64,000 bases of DNA from Bacteroides sedimenti (GTDB lineage Bacteria > Bacteroidota > Bacteroidia > Bacteroidales > Bacteroidaceae): contig NZ_AP028055.1 of the NCBI RefSeq assembly GCF_040365225.1, positions 2,914,001 to 2,978,000 of the forward strand, read 5' to 3'. This document shows, in pieces, positions 26,572 to 35,997 of this stretch (its first letter is position 1; every line of letters begins with the position of its first letter). The translations under genes and the position numbers were made by a program. Under the pieces are notes generated by a model, which saw only the letters and a list, made by a program, of their open reading frames with translations, was not told the DNA's origin and searched no databases.

Positions 26572-27939
26572 ATGAATGAATTAACAGGAGCAGACTTTAA
26601 ATCTGCAACTGCTTTGGAAAACAAGAAATTGTTTATCGAAACGTATGGCTGCCAAATGAATGTGGCAGATAGTGAAGTAATTGCATCAGTAATGAAAATG
26701 GCAGGGTATTCTGCATGTGATACCCTTGAAGAGGCCGATGCTGTGTTTATGAATACCTGCTCTATTCGTGACAATGCCGAGCAGAAAATTCTCAACCGCC
26801 TGGAGTTTTTCCATTCTTTGAAGAAGAAAAAGAAGAATCTTATCGTGGGGGTATTGGGTTGTATGGCCGAAAGGGTAAAAAACGACCTGATTGAGAATCA
26901 TCACGTGGACCTTGTTGTAGGCCCGGATGCTTATCTGACTTTGCCCGAGCTGATCGCGTCTGTAGAGGCGGGCGAGAAAGCCATAAATGTGGATTTGTCG
27001 ACAACTGAAACTTATCGTGATGTGATTCCTTCGCGTATTTGCGGAAACCATATTTCGGGATTTGTCTCTATTATGCGTGGGTGCAACAACTTCTGCACCT
27101 ATTGTATCGTACCCTATACTCGGGGACGCGAGCGCAGCAGAGATGTGGAGAGCATTCTTAATGAAGTGAAGGATTTGGAAGCAAAAGGATACAAAGAAGT
27201 AACACTTTTGGGGCAAAACGTAAACTCTTACTGTTTTGAAAAAGAGGGATCACAAATCACTTTCCCAATGTTGCTACGTAAGGTGGCTGAAACAGTTCCG
27301 GGAATGCGTGTTCGCTTCACAACATCTCATCCGAAGGATATGAGCGATGAAACACTGGAGGTTATTGCGCAGGTACCTAACGTGTGTAAGCACATCCATT
27401 TGCCTGTTCAAAGTGGAAGTTCTCGGATTTTAAAACTGATGAACCGTAAATATACACGCGAATGGTATCTGGAAAGAGTGAGTGCCATCAAACGGATTAT
27501 TCCTGATTGCGGATTGTCGACCGATATATTCTCGGGGTTCCATTCCGAGACAGAAGAAGACCATCAGGAATCTCTTTCTCTAATGAGGGAGTGTGGATAT
27601 GATTCTGCATTTATGTTTAAATACTCTGAAAGACCGGGTACTTATGCATCTAAAAATCTGGAAGATAATGTTCCCGAAGAGGTGAAAGTAGCTCGCCTGA
27701 ATGAAATTATTGAACTACAAAATACACTTTCGGCAGAAAGCAACCAACGTTGCATAGGTAAAACTTATGAGGTTTTGGTGGAAGGCGTATCCAAACGTTC
27801 ACGTGAACAGCTCTTTGGAAGAACTGAACAGAACAGAGTGGTGGTATTTGATCGCAAAAATTATAAGATTGGCGATTTTGTGAAAGTGACAATCACCGAA
27901 GCAAGTTCGGCTACGCTGAAAGGTATACTGGCTGAATAG
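26572..27939 (+). CDS. miaB: tRNA-2-methylthio-N6-dimethylallyladenosine synthase
   Basis: Radical SAM methylthiotransferase that adds a methylthio group to i6A37 of tRNAs. 455 residues with the three expected domains. UPF0004 domain with cluster Cys27 (ETYGCQMN), Cys63 (NTCSIRDNAE) and the Cys of VLGCMAERV near 97; radical SAM domain with CxxxCxxC (RGCNNFCTYCIVPYTRG) near 170-186; C-terminal TRAM domain (GKTYEVLVEGVSKRS…). Monocistronic, with its own promoter and terminator. Confidence 0.96.
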   Translation: MNELTGADFKSATALENKKLFIETYGCQMNVADSEVIASVMKMAGYSACDTLEEADAVFMNTCSIRDNAEQKILNRLEFFHSLKKKKKNLIVGVLGCMAERVKNDLIENHHVDLVVGPDAYLTLPELIASVEAGEKAINVDLSTTETYRDVIPSRICGNHISGFVSIMRGCNNFCTYCIVPYTRGRERSRDVESILNEVKDLEAKGYKEVTLLGQNVNSYCFEKEGSQITFPMLLRKVAETVPGMRVRFTTSHPKDMSDETLEVIAQVPNVCKHIHLPVQSGSSRILKLMNRKYTREWYLERVSAIKRIIPDCGLSTDIFSGFHSETEEDHQESLSLMRECGYDSAFMFKYSERPGTYASKNLEDNVPEEVKVARLNEIIELQNTLSAESNQRCIGKTYEVLVEGVSKRSREQLFGRTEQNRVVVFDRKNYKIGDFVKVTITEASSATLKGILAE

Positions 27940-27961
27940 TTAATTATTTACACAATATTTG

Positions 27962-28012
27962 CCGTTGTTCATAAACCTCTGTTGGTGAGTGAACAACGGT
28001 TTCTTTTTCCTT
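27962..28012 (+). terminator. Intrinsic terminator of miaB
   Basis: 10-bp stem CCGTTGTTCA (27962-27971 with 27990-27999), 18-base loop, then a long T-rich tract. Confidence 0.8.
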
Positions 28013-28113
28013 TTTCTTTTCAGGAAGTTACCTCTGATGCCTCGGAAGATTATCAGGTGTCTAATTCATGCCGGTTAACTCTCATTAATAGGAAGATTTT
28101 CAAGGCTATTTCA

Positions 28114-28143
28114 TTGTAATCTTGGCAATAATTTCTACCTTTG
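28114..28143 (+). promoter_or_regulatory. Consensus promoter of the cysE-led gene run
   Basis: TTG at 28114-28116, a 19-base spacer, TACCTTTG at 28136-28143; 26 bases before ATG 28170. Good two-part Bacteroidetes match. Confidence 0.75.
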
Positions 28144-28169
28144 CCCCAATTATATATACGGATTGACTT

Positions 28170-29069
28170 ATGAGTCCAACGAATTTCACTCACATTCTGA
28201 CACAAGCAGTTGATGAGCTATCAGAAAGCGAATCATATAAAGGGTTAATGCATCAGCATAAAGATGGAGAACCTCTACCTTCGGCAAAGATATTACAAGA
28301 TATTATTGAACTTTCTCGTGCAATCCTTTTCCCAGGATACTTTGGTAATTCAACGGTAAACAGCCGTACTATCAGTTACCATATCGGAGTAAATATTGAG
28401 AAATTATATGGCCTGCTTACAAAGCAGATTATGGCCGGATTGTGTTTCAGCTCTGAAGAAGAATGCAATGAAGATACTGAAACCAAACAGGAACGTGCTT
28501 CAGTTCTTGCTGCAAAACTAATAGGTACTTTCCCTCAGTTGAGACGTACGTTAGCTACCGATGTGGAAGCGGCATACAATGGTGACCCTGCAGCACAGAG
28601 TTATGGAGAGGTGATTTGTTGTTATCCTGCTATCAGAGCGATAACCAACTACCGGATTGCACACGAACTGGTGAAACTGAATGTACCGCTCATTCCTCGT
28701 ATTATAACTGAAATGGCTCACTCTGAAACCGGCATCGATATACATCCGGCCGCCCAGATTGGTTCCTATTTCACAATTGATCACGGCACAGGGGTGGTTA
28801 TCGGAGCAACCAGCATAATAGGCAATAACGTGAAACTCTATCAGGGTGTTACCCTAGGCGCTAAAAGTTTTCCGCTTGATGAAGATGGAAAGCCAATTAA
28901 AGGAATTCCTCGTCATCCTATTCTGGAAGATGATGTGATTGTATACTCCAATGCCACAATTCTAGGACGTATTACCATTGGCAAAGGGGCAACAGTAGGA
29001 GGAAATATCTGGGTTACGGAAGATGTTCCTGCAGGTGCACGGATAGTACAAAGCAAAGCGAAAAAATAA
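28170..29069 (+). CDS. cysE: Serine O-acetyltransferase
   Basis: Acetylates L-serine with acetyl-CoA, the first step to cysteine. 299 residues: a helical N-terminal domain (about 1-180) and a C-terminal left-handed beta helix of hexapeptide repeats (IDIHPAAQIGSYFTIDHGTG, VIIGATSIIGNNVKLYQGVTLG). The active-site His-Asp pair sits in the DIHP and DHG segments. The N-terminal domain is longer than in E. coli CysE, as in the EpsC-like group. First gene of a rightward run with short gaps, sharing no pathway with those that follow. Confidence 0.92.
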   Translation: MSPTNFTHILTQAVDELSESESYKGLMHQHKDGEPLPSAKILQDIIELSRAILFPGYFGNSTVNSRTISYHIGVNIEKLYGLLTKQIMAGLCFSSEEECNEDTETKQERASVLAAKLIGTFPQLRRTLATDVEAAYNGDPAAQSYGEVICCYPAIRAITNYRIAHELVKLNVPLIPRIITEMAHSETGIDIHPAAQIGSYFTIDHGTGVVIGATSIIGNNVKLYQGVTLGAKSFPLDEDGKPIKGIPRHPILEDDVIVYSNATILGRITIGKGATVGGNIWVTEDVPAGARIVQSKAKK

Positions 29070-29085
29070 ATTTTAAAAGATATAT

Positions 29086-30246
29086 ATGCAATTTGAACTT
29101 ATAGCAAAAACTTTTCAGGGGCTGGAAGAGGTCCTGGCTGAAGAGCTGACTAATCTTGGAGCGGACAATATACAAATAGGACGCAGAATGGTTTCCTTTA
29201 CGGGAGATAATGAGATGATGTATCGTGCAAACTTCTGCTTACGAACTGCCATCCGCATTTTGAAACCAATCAAACATTTTACTGCTAAAGATGCTGATGA
29301 AGTATATGCTCAGATTAAAAAGATTCAATGGGAAGATTATCTGGGTGTAGATAATACATTTGCCGTTGATGCTGTTGTTTTCAGTGATGAATTCCGTCAT
29401 TCAAAATTTGTAGCATACAAAGTAAAAGATGCTATTGTTGATTATTTTATGGAAGCAAGCGGAAAACGGCCGTCGGTTAGAATCAATAAACCGGATGTTC
29501 TTTTGAATATTCACATTGCACAAAATAGATGTACTTTGTCTCTTGACTCTTCGGGTGAATCTCTTCATCGTAGAGGATATAGACAGGAAGCTGTGGAAGC
29601 ACCGCTGAACGAAGTTCTTGCTGCAGGTATGATTTTGATGACCGGATGGCATGGCCAATGTGATTTGATAGACCCGATGTGTGGTTCGGGAACTATACCT
29701 ATCGAAGCTGCTTTGATTGCCCGTAATATTGCTCCGGGGGTTTTTAGAAAAGAATTTGCATTTGAAAAATGGAAAGATTTCGATCAGGAATTGTTCGACT
29801 CAATCTATAATGATGACTCACAAGAACGTGAGTTCAACCACAAGGTGTTTGGTTATGATAATAACCCTATTGCTCATGAGATTGCCATCCGTAATGTAAA
29901 AGCTGCAGGCCTATCCAAAGAAATTGTGTTGAAACTGCAGCCATTCCAGCAATTTGAAAAACCCAGAGAACAATCAATTATTGTGATGAATCCACCTTAT
30001 GGTGAACGAATTTCAACCAGAGACATTCTGGGGTTATATCAGATGATTGGTGAGCGTTTGAAACATGCTTTCACTGATCAGGATGCATGGATATTAAGTT
30101 ACCGGGAAGATTGCTTTGAACAGATTGGGCTGAAACCTTCAAGAAAAATACCTCTCTACAACGGTTCATTAGAATGTGAATTCAGAAAGTATCAGATTTT
30201 TGGAGGAAGGTATAAAGATTTCAAGAAAAACTTAACAGAAAAGTAA
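29086..30246 (+). CDS. THUMP-domain class I RNA methyltransferase (RlmL N-terminal-like)
   Basis: 386 residues. THUMP RNA-binding domain at about 45-155, then a Rossmann methyltransferase with SAM motif DPMCGSGTIPIEAA near 204-217 and the N-methyltransferase signature NPPYGER near 303-309. This is the architecture of the 23S rRNA m2G methyltransferase half of RlmL/YcbY. Target guanosine G2445 is by analogy only. Its TAA overlaps the dpp4 ATG by one base. Confidence 0.88.
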   Translation: MQFELIAKTFQGLEEVLAEELTNLGADNIQIGRRMVSFTGDNEMMYRANFCLRTAIRILKPIKHFTAKDADEVYAQIKKIQWEDYLGVDNTFAVDAVVFSDEFRHSKFVAYKVKDAIVDYFMEASGKRPSVRINKPDVLLNIHIAQNRCTLSLDSSGESLHRRGYRQEAVEAPLNEVLAAGMILMTGWHGQCDLIDPMCGSGTIPIEAALIARNIAPGVFRKEFAFEKWKDFDQELFDSIYNDDSQEREFNHKVFGYDNNPIAHEIAIRNVKAAGLSKEIVLKLQPFQQFEKPREQSIIVMNPPYGERISTRDILGLYQMIGERLKHAFTDQDAWILSYREDCFEQIGLKPSRKIPLYNGSLECEFRKYQIFGGRYKDFKKNLTEK

Positions 30247-32396
30247 TGAAAAAATTGATAATGTCATTGATCGCTACTTTTGTATTGACAGCAGGTTCAC
30301 TAGCACAAAATCAGACATTTACCCTGGATGAGCTGATTCCGGGAGGGGCTCATTATGCATCATTTGTACCGGAAAATATTTATGGATTACAGTGGTGGGG
30401 CGATGTTTGCATGAAACCGGATATCGATAAACTGATTTCTGTAAATCCGGATAATAAGAAAGAGACAATAATCGCGACACTTGATCAGGTTAATAAGTCG
30501 TTAAAAGAGCAAAACCTGGGACAGATTCGTCATTTCTATTCTGTCTCCTTCCCATATGCAGATAAGAAAATCATGAAAATTGATATGCCTCAGAAGAGTA
30601 TCTTTTATGATTTTGACAAGAATAATGTTGCCAGTGTTGTTACAACCAAGGAGAAAGCTGCCAACAATGATTTCTGTAAGGAGAATGGTGCCGTGGCATA
30701 TACAATTGATAACAACCTTTATGTGACCAATTCCAAAGGTGAGAATATCAATGTGACAAACGAGCCGCAGGGAGTGGTTTGTGGACAGAGCGTGCACCGC
30801 AATGAATTTGGCATTAATAAAGGAACCTTCTGGTCTCCTAAAGGCAACTTCCTGGCTTTTTACAGAATGGATGAACGAATGGTGGCTGATTATCCTTTTG
30901 AAAATATAGACTCACGAATAGAAACTATCAATCCGGGTAAATATCCGATGGCGGGAATGACCAGTCATGAAGTGACAATTGGCATTTATAATATGGCTAC
31001 CGGAAAGATAATCTATCTGAATGCCGGTAATCCCAAAGATCGTTATTTTACAAATATTGCATGGGCGCCGGATGAAAAGAGCATCTACTTTATTGAACTG
31101 AATCGTGACCAAAATCATTCTCAGCTGTTCAAATATAATGTTGCGACAGGTAAAAAGGAAAAGATGCTGATTGAGGAAACAAATCCCAAATATGTGGAAC
31201 CTCAACACCCGATTGTATTTTTGAAAGGGGATGATAGTAAGTTTATATATCAAAGTCAGCGAGATGGATTCAACCATCTTTATCTGTATGATATTAATGG
31301 AAAGATGATTAAACAACTTACTAGCGGAAACTGGCTGGTGAAAGATATTCTTGGATTTGATGCTAAGGGAGATAATCTTTATATTTCTTCAACAGAAGGA
31401 TCACCTTTAGAACAACATATCTACATGGTGAATGTTAAAAGCGGAAAACGCACTTGTCTGACAAAAGCAATAGGAACCCATAATTCATTGCTTTCGGCTT
31501 CTGGTAAATATCTGATAGACCGTTATACATCGACAGCAGTACCCCGCTGTATAGATATCATTGATGTAAATAAACTTAAAAGTACAAATCTGCTCACTGC
31601 AGCAAATCCTTACGATGGATATAAAACTCCGGAGATTGAAATGGGTAAAATAAAGGCTGATGATGGTATTACCGACCTTTATTACCGCTTAATTAAACCT
31701 GTAGATTTTGATCCTACAAAAAAATATCCTACTGTGATCTATGTCTATGGTGGTCCTCATGCTCAAGTAGTTAACAATACCTGGTTAGGTGGAGCTCGCG
31801 GATGGGAAATCTATATGGCCTCAAAAGGATATGTAATGTTTAGCATTGACAATCGTGGAAGTGAGAACCGAGGACTTGAATTTGAACAGGCAACTTTTCG
31901 TCAGTTGGGTGTAGTTGAATCAAAAGACCAGATGAAAGGGGTGGAATTCTTGAAATCTCTGCCATTTGTGGATGCCAACAGAATAGGAGTTCATGGATGG
32001 AGCTTCGGCGGATTCATGACAACCAACCTGATGCTTCGTTATCCAGACACTTTCAAAGTCGGTGTTGCGGGTGGCCCGGTAATTGACTGGAACTTATACG
32101 AAGTAATGTATGGTGAACGTTATATGGATTCACCTGAAAGTAATCCGGAGGGTTACAAGGAGTGTAACATGAAGCTGAAAGCTGGTAACCTGAAAGGACA
32201 TCTGTTGATGATTCACGGAGGAATTGACCCAACATGTGTTCCTCAACACACATTCTCTTTTATCAAGGCTTGTGTTGATGCTGGTACTTATCCTGATTTA
32301 TTTATTTATCCGGGTCATGAACATGGTGTTGTAGGTAAAGATCGTGTGCACCTGAATGTCAAAATGACTCAGTACTTTGATAATTTTCTAAAATAA
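30246..32396 (+). CDS. dpp4: Dipeptidyl peptidase IV (S9B)
   Basis: Exported serine peptidase that removes X-Pro (or X-Ala) dipeptides from peptide N-termini. 716 residues: signal peptide 1-20, an eight-bladed propeller domain (about 40-470), then the alpha/beta hydrolase with Ser586 in GWSFGG, Asp661 in HGGIDPTCVPQ and His693 in GHEHGV. Expected location periplasm or outer membrane. Coupled to the methyltransferase gene upstream (overlapping TAATG). Confidence 0.93.
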   Translation: MKKLIMSLIATFVLTAGSLAQNQTFTLDELIPGGAHYASFVPENIYGLQWWGDVCMKPDIDKLISVNPDNKKETIIATLDQVNKSLKEQNLGQIRHFYSVSFPYADKKIMKIDMPQKSIFYDFDKNNVASVVTTKEKAANNDFCKENGAVAYTIDNNLYVTNSKGENINVTNEPQGVVCGQSVHRNEFGINKGTFWSPKGNFLAFYRMDERMVADYPFENIDSRIETINPGKYPMAGMTSHEVTIGIYNMATGKIIYLNAGNPKDRYFTNIAWAPDEKSIYFIELNRDQNHSQLFKYNVATGKKEKMLIEETNPKYVEPQHPIVFLKGDDSKFIYQSQRDGFNHLYLYDINGKMIKQLTSGNWLVKDILGFDAKGDNLYISSTEGSPLEQHIYMVNVKSGKRTCLTKAIGTHNSLLSASGKYLIDRYTSTAVPRCIDIIDVNKLKSTNLLTAANPYDGYKTPEIEMGKIKADDGITDLYYRLIKPVDFDPTKKYPTVIYVYGGPHAQVVNNTWLGGARGWEIYMASKGYVMFSIDNRGSENRGLEFEQATFRQLGVVESKDQMKGVEFLKSLPFVDANRIGVHGWSFGGFMTTNLMLRYPDTFKVGVAGGPVIDWNLYEVMYGERYMDSPESNPEGYKECNMKLKAGNLKGHLLMIHGGIDPTCVPQHTFSFIKACVDAGTYPDLFIYPGHEHGVVGKDRVHLNVKMTQYFDNFLK

Positions 32397-32409
32397 CTAA
32401 TCGATTGAA

Positions 32410-33681
32410 ATGATGAAACTCTTATTATTAGGTTCAGGAGGAAGAGAACATGCATTGGCATGGAAAATTGCACAAAGCCCAAAAGTAGAGAAATTATATA
32501 TTGCTCCGGGAAACGCCGGAACAAGCAATGTGGGAGAAAACGTAGAAATGAGAGCTGATGATTTTTCAGCAATCAAGACTTTTGTTCTTAAGAACGAAAT
32601 AGATATGGTCGTTGTTGGGCCTGAAGACCCTTTAGTTAAAGGCATATACGATTTCTTTAAAAATGATACAGAATTAAATAATATACCGGTAATTGGACCT
32701 TCGAAAAAAGGTGCAATGCTGGAAGGAAGCAAGGAATTTGCCAAAGCTTTTATGATGCGCCATGGCATCCCAACAGCGGGATATAAAAGTATTACGGCGG
32801 CAAATTTGCAGGAAGGGCTAGAATTCCTTGAAACACTACAGGCTCCTTATGTATTGAAAGCCGACGGCCTTTGCGCTGGTAAAGGAGTGTTGATTCTGAA
32901 CACACTCGATGAAGCGAAAAAAGAGTTGCAAGAGATGCTTGGCGGAATGTTTGGTGATGCAAGTGCAACTGTGGTTATTGAAGAGTTCCTGAGCGGGATT
33001 GAGTGCTCTGTATTTGTACTGAGTGATGGTATAGGCTACAAGGTATTGCCGGTTGCAAAAGATTATAAACGCATAGGCGAAGGCGATAAAGGACTTAATA
33101 CAGGAGGTATGGGTTCTGTCTCTCCGGTTCCGTTTGCTGACGAAGCATGGATGAAGAAAGTAGATGAACGAATCATTCGTCCTACAATCAACGGATTACT
33201 GCAGGAAGGTATCGATTATAAGGGATTCATCTTTTTAGGACTTATCAATGTAAAAGGTGAGCCTATGGTGATAGAATACAATGTGCGAATGGGGGATCCG
33301 GAAACTGAATCGGTAATGCTACGTGTAAAAAGTGATTTGGTAGAATTATTTGAGGGTGTTGCAGCCGGCAATCTAGATCAAAAAGTGCTGGAAGAAGACC
33401 CACGTGCAGCTGTTAGTGTAATGCTTGTTTCGGGAGGATATCCGGAGCATTACGATAAAGGATTCCCAATCAGCGGACTTGACCAGGTAAATGATAGTAT
33501 CGTGTTTCATGCTGGAACAGCTCTGAAAGATGGACAGGTGGTGACCAATGGCGGTCGTGTGCTGGCAATCAGCTCATACGGAGTTAGCAAAGACGAAGCT
33601 TTAGCACAATCGTTCTCTGTTGCAAAACAGATTAATTTTGAAAAGAAGTATTTTCGTTCAGACATTGGCTTTGATTTATAA
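32410..33681 (+). CDS. purD: Phosphoribosylamine-glycine ligase (GAR synthetase)
   Basis: Second step of de novo purine synthesis: 5-phosphoribosylamine + glycine + ATP to GAR. 423 residues, full length, with N-domain LLLGSGGREHALAWK, ATP-grasp motifs (YVLKADGLCAGKGV, EEFLSGIECSVF) and the late RMGDPETE metal-binding motif. Starts at ATG 32410 or the next codon ATG. 13 bases after dpp4 and 3 before the membrane protein gene. Confidence 0.95.
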   Translation: MMKLLLLGSGGREHALAWKIAQSPKVEKLYIAPGNAGTSNVGENVEMRADDFSAIKTFVLKNEIDMVVVGPEDPLVKGIYDFFKNDTELNNIPVIGPSKKGAMLEGSKEFAKAFMMRHGIPTAGYKSITAANLQEGLEFLETLQAPYVLKADGLCAGKGVLILNTLDEAKKELQEMLGGMFGDASATVVIEEFLSGIECSVFVLSDGIGYKVLPVAKDYKRIGEGDKGLNTGGMGSVSPVPFADEAWMKKVDERIIRPTINGLLQEGIDYKGFIFLGLINVKGEPMVIEYNVRMGDPETESVMLRVKSDLVELFEGVAAGNLDQKVLEEDPRAAVSVMLVSGGYPEHYDKGFPISGLDQVNDSIVFHAGTALKDGQVVTNGGRVLAISSYGVSKDEALAQSFSVAKQINFEKKYFRSDIGFDL

Positions 33682-33684
33682 CTG

Positions 33685-34683
33685 ATGATAGCTAAGAAAC
33701 GTATACAACAAAGAATAACGGCAGGTAGATTTGTTTTACCTGTTGTTATGATATTATCTCTTGCAATATGGATTGGAGTGTATATTATAAAACCTGTTGA
33801 TGTATTTAAAGTATCATCCTCTCCTGTTTGGCAACTGATAGAACCTTTCTTTCTGGGTAAACCGTTGAGCCTTGTTATTAATTTTATTTTATATGCTTTT
33901 ATTGCATATTTCTTGATTGAACTCAATAATGCTTTTGCAATAATACGCCTGAGAGCCTCTATTCAGACCTCTCTTTATCTAATATTAATAGCTGTTTGCC
34001 CTGAGTTGTATACATTGCATGTAGGAACAATTGTTACTTTGTGTGTTTCAGGCTCGCTTTTTTTCCTTTATCGCTCTTATCAACAATCAAGATCTTCTGC
34101 TGATATTTTTTATTCCTGGATGCTTCTGGGCTTGGGGAGCCTCATTTTTCCTCAGCTTTTATACCTGGTTCCGGTATATCTGATTGGTGCGTATAATTTT
34201 CAATCGCTTAATCCTAGAAGTTTTTTTGCCGGAATTATTGGCTTGAGTTTTCCATATTGGTTCCTTTTGGGGTATGCCTTGATTTTTAATCGGCTCGATA
34301 TGTTTTATCATCCGTTTATGGAGTTGGTCAACTTTGCGCCGATTGATTTTCTAGTTTTGAAGAGTTGGCAGATAGCAACAATTTGTTATGTAATTCTTTT
34401 GTTTTTAGTTGCTGTGGCTCATAGCTTAATAAATGGGTGGCAAGATAAAATCCGTGCAAGAGCATATCTTAATTTCTTTTCTTTACTTGGAATTTCTTTG
34501 GCTGTAGGACTTATTTTACAACCTCAGCATTTTATTACTATTTTCCCATTGTTTTTGGTAAGTTTCAGTTTTTTGGTTGGCCACTTTTTTGTATTGACTC
34601 ACAGTAAGGCTTCAAATCTATTTTTTCTTTTTTCATTAATCGGCTTAGGTGCCCTTCTTGGTTTTAATTTATGGACGCTATAG
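33685..34683 (+). CDS. Polytopic membrane protein of unknown function
   Basis: 332 residues with about nine or ten hydrophobic helices and a Lys/Arg-rich N-terminal tail (MIAKKRIQQR). Resembles the DUF6427-type proteins of Bacteroidetes, an assignment made from overall pattern only. No catalytic motif. Its last 13 bases overlap the start of the DedA gene, so the two are coupled. Confidence 0.65.
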   Translation: MIAKKRIQQRITAGRFVLPVVMILSLAIWIGVYIIKPVDVFKVSSSPVWQLIEPFFLGKPLSLVINFILYAFIAYFLIELNNAFAIIRLRASIQTSLYLILIAVCPELYTLHVGTIVTLCVSGSLFFLYRSYQQSRSSADIFYSWMLLGLGSLIFPQLLYLVPVYLIGAYNFQSLNPRSFFAGIIGLSFPYWFLLGYALIFNRLDMFYHPFMELVNFAPIDFLVLKSWQIATICYVILLFLVAVAHSLINGWQDKIRARAYLNFFSLLGISLAVGLILQPQHFITIFPLFLVSFSFLVGHFFVLTHSKASNLFFLFSLIGLGALLGFNLWTL

Positions 34684-35171
34684 TTTCTGCTGTACAGCAG
34701 CTTTTTATTGATTGGGGGTATCCAGGTCTGTTTATCTCTGCTATGTTGGCTGGAAGCATTGTTCCTTTTAGTTCTGAGGTAGTGCTTGTTGTATTGATAA
34801 AAATGGGCCTCGATCCTTTCTATTCTGTTTTTTGGGCCACATTGGGAAATACTGTTGGAGGGATGAGTTGCTATTACATCGGCTATATGGGAAAGATAGA
34901 ATGGGCGGAGAAATATTTCAAGGTGAAACATGCCAAGATTGAAAAGATGCAGAAATTTCTTCAGGGAAAAGGGGCATTGATGGCATTCTTTGCATTCTTG
35001 CCTGCTTTTGGTGAAGTTATTTCAATGGCACTCGGTTTTATGCGTAGCAACCAGCCCCTGACTGTTAGTTCTATGTTTCTAGGCAAACTTTTCCGGTATG
35101 CCATTATTGCCTATTGTTTTATTTTTGCGGTAGATGGTATAACATCTCTCTGGGCGCAGCTATTTGGCTAA
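34671..35171 (+). CDS. DedA/SNARE-associated family membrane protein, YqaA type
   Basis: 166 residues, four or five membrane segments. YqaA-type features: GLFISAMLAGSIVPFSSEVVLVVL near 19-42, GNTVGGMSCYYIGY near 62-75, and FAFLPAFGE near 106-114 where DedA proteins have the conserved proline/arginine region. DedA relatives flip or transport undecaprenyl phosphate or other lipids; the YqaA branch is less studied. Last gene of the cysE-led run. Confidence 0.8.
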   Translation: MDAIVSAVQQLFIDWGYPGLFISAMLAGSIVPFSSEVVLVVLIKMGLDPFYSVFWATLGNTVGGMSCYYIGYMGKIEWAEKYFKVKHAKIEKMQKFLQGKGALMAFFAFLPAFGEVISMALGFMRSNQPLTVSSMFLGKLFRYAIIAYCFIFAVDGITSLWAQLFG

Positions 35172-35175
35172 CACC

Positions 35176-35898
35176 TTATTTAGTAGCTCTTAATATTTCT
35201 CTTTTTCCGGGAGGGCCAGGTAATCTTTCCACGGTAAACCCTGAAGTTTGGAGCATTCTTCTAACCACTCCTTTGGCGCAATAGGTCATCAGGATTCCGC
35301 CGGTGTTCATATTAGCATAAAGTATATTGAACAGTTGCTGATTCCACATATCAGGTTGTTTTTCGGGTGCAAAAGCATCAAAGTAAACCACATCGTAACC
35401 GATTTTCTCATTATTGAAAATCCCTGGTTGCCATTGTTTTATCTCTTCAGAATTTGGAAGACGAGTAAAATCCACATTTAGTTTTAGTAAGGTAAAATTG
35501 GGTGTAATTTCACAAGGAATATTCCATGAAGCTTGATGCAGATTATAGTAAAGACTTTTATGTTCAGGACAAATGGTCTCTGGATAATTCAATTGCGAGA
35601 TTGTTTCGATAGATAGTGGATAAAGTTCCAGGCTTGTATAAGTTACTTTTTTATTAATTCTTCCGGCTTCAATTAAAGTAAGAAATGCATTTAATCCAGT
35701 ACCAAAACCAATCTCCAGAACATGAACGGGTGATGCTTTGCTCTTCTTCAATCCATAATTTATATAGATATGTTCAGCTTCTGTAAGTGCTCCGTTAACT
35801 GAGTGGTAATGCTCATCCATTGAGGGAACAAAAAGGGTGTGGCTTCCGTCGGCAGTAATCTCAATCCTGGATGAGAGCGATTGTTTCTTTGGTTCCAT
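35176..35898 (-). CDS. mnmD: tRNA 5-methylaminomethyl-2-thiouridine methyltransferase, stand-alone MnmD/MnmC1 type
   Basis: SAM-dependent methyltransferase for the last step of mnm5s2U34 formation. 240 residues with VLEIGFGTGLNAFLT (SAM motif I) near 60-74 and VYFDAFAPEKQPDMW near 152-166, typical of the DUF752 half of MnmC; the FAD oxidase half is absent. The frame is open to 35955, but the -7 box at 35926-35933 lies in that extension, so ATG 35898 (MEPKKQSLSSRIEITADGSH) is the start. mnmG, which acts earlier on the same base, is at 58267. Divergent from znuA. Confidence 0.85.
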   Translation of the reverse strand: MEPKKQSLSSRIEITADGSHTLFVPSMDEHYHSVNGALTEAEHIYINYGLKKSKASPVHVLEIGFGTGLNAFLTLIEAGRINKKVTYTSLELYPLSIETISQLNYPETICPEHKSLYYNLHQASWNIPCEITPNFTLLKLNVDFTRLPNSEEIKQWQPGIFNNEKIGYDVVYFDAFAPEKQPDMWNQQLFNILYANMNTGGILMTYCAKGVVRRMLQTSGFTVERLPGPPGKREILRATK

Positions 35899-35925
35899 TA
35901 AACTATAACGATATGTATTAGTCAA

Positions 35926-35933
35926 CAAAGGTA
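35926..35933 (-). promoter_or_regulatory. -7 box (TACCTTTG) of mnmD
   Basis: Exact TAnnTTTG on the minus strand, 28 bases before ATG 35898. Confidence 0.55.
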
Positions 35934-35964
35934 AGGATTTTCCTTCTACAATCAATAATTATAA

Positions 35965-35991
35965 TTACTTTTGCATATAATGCAAAGTAAC
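35965..35991 (+). promoter_or_regulatory. znuA promoter with overlapping palindromic operator candidate
   Basis: -7 box TACTTTTG at 35966-35973. Overlapping it, TTGCAT-ATA-ATGCAA (35971-35985) is a perfect 6+6 palindrome that extends outwards as TTACTTT/AAAGTAA with one extra T in the left arm. The position across the -7 box and start site is what a metal-dependent repressor (Zur, Fur or MntR type) would need. Confidence 0.55.
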
Positions 35992-35997
35992 TGGATT

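Noticed and set aside
27797..27812. TTCACGTGAA inside miaB considered as a third parS
   Set aside because: The palindrome is two bases shorter than the parS core (GTTCACGTGAAC) and lies in conserved coding sequence.
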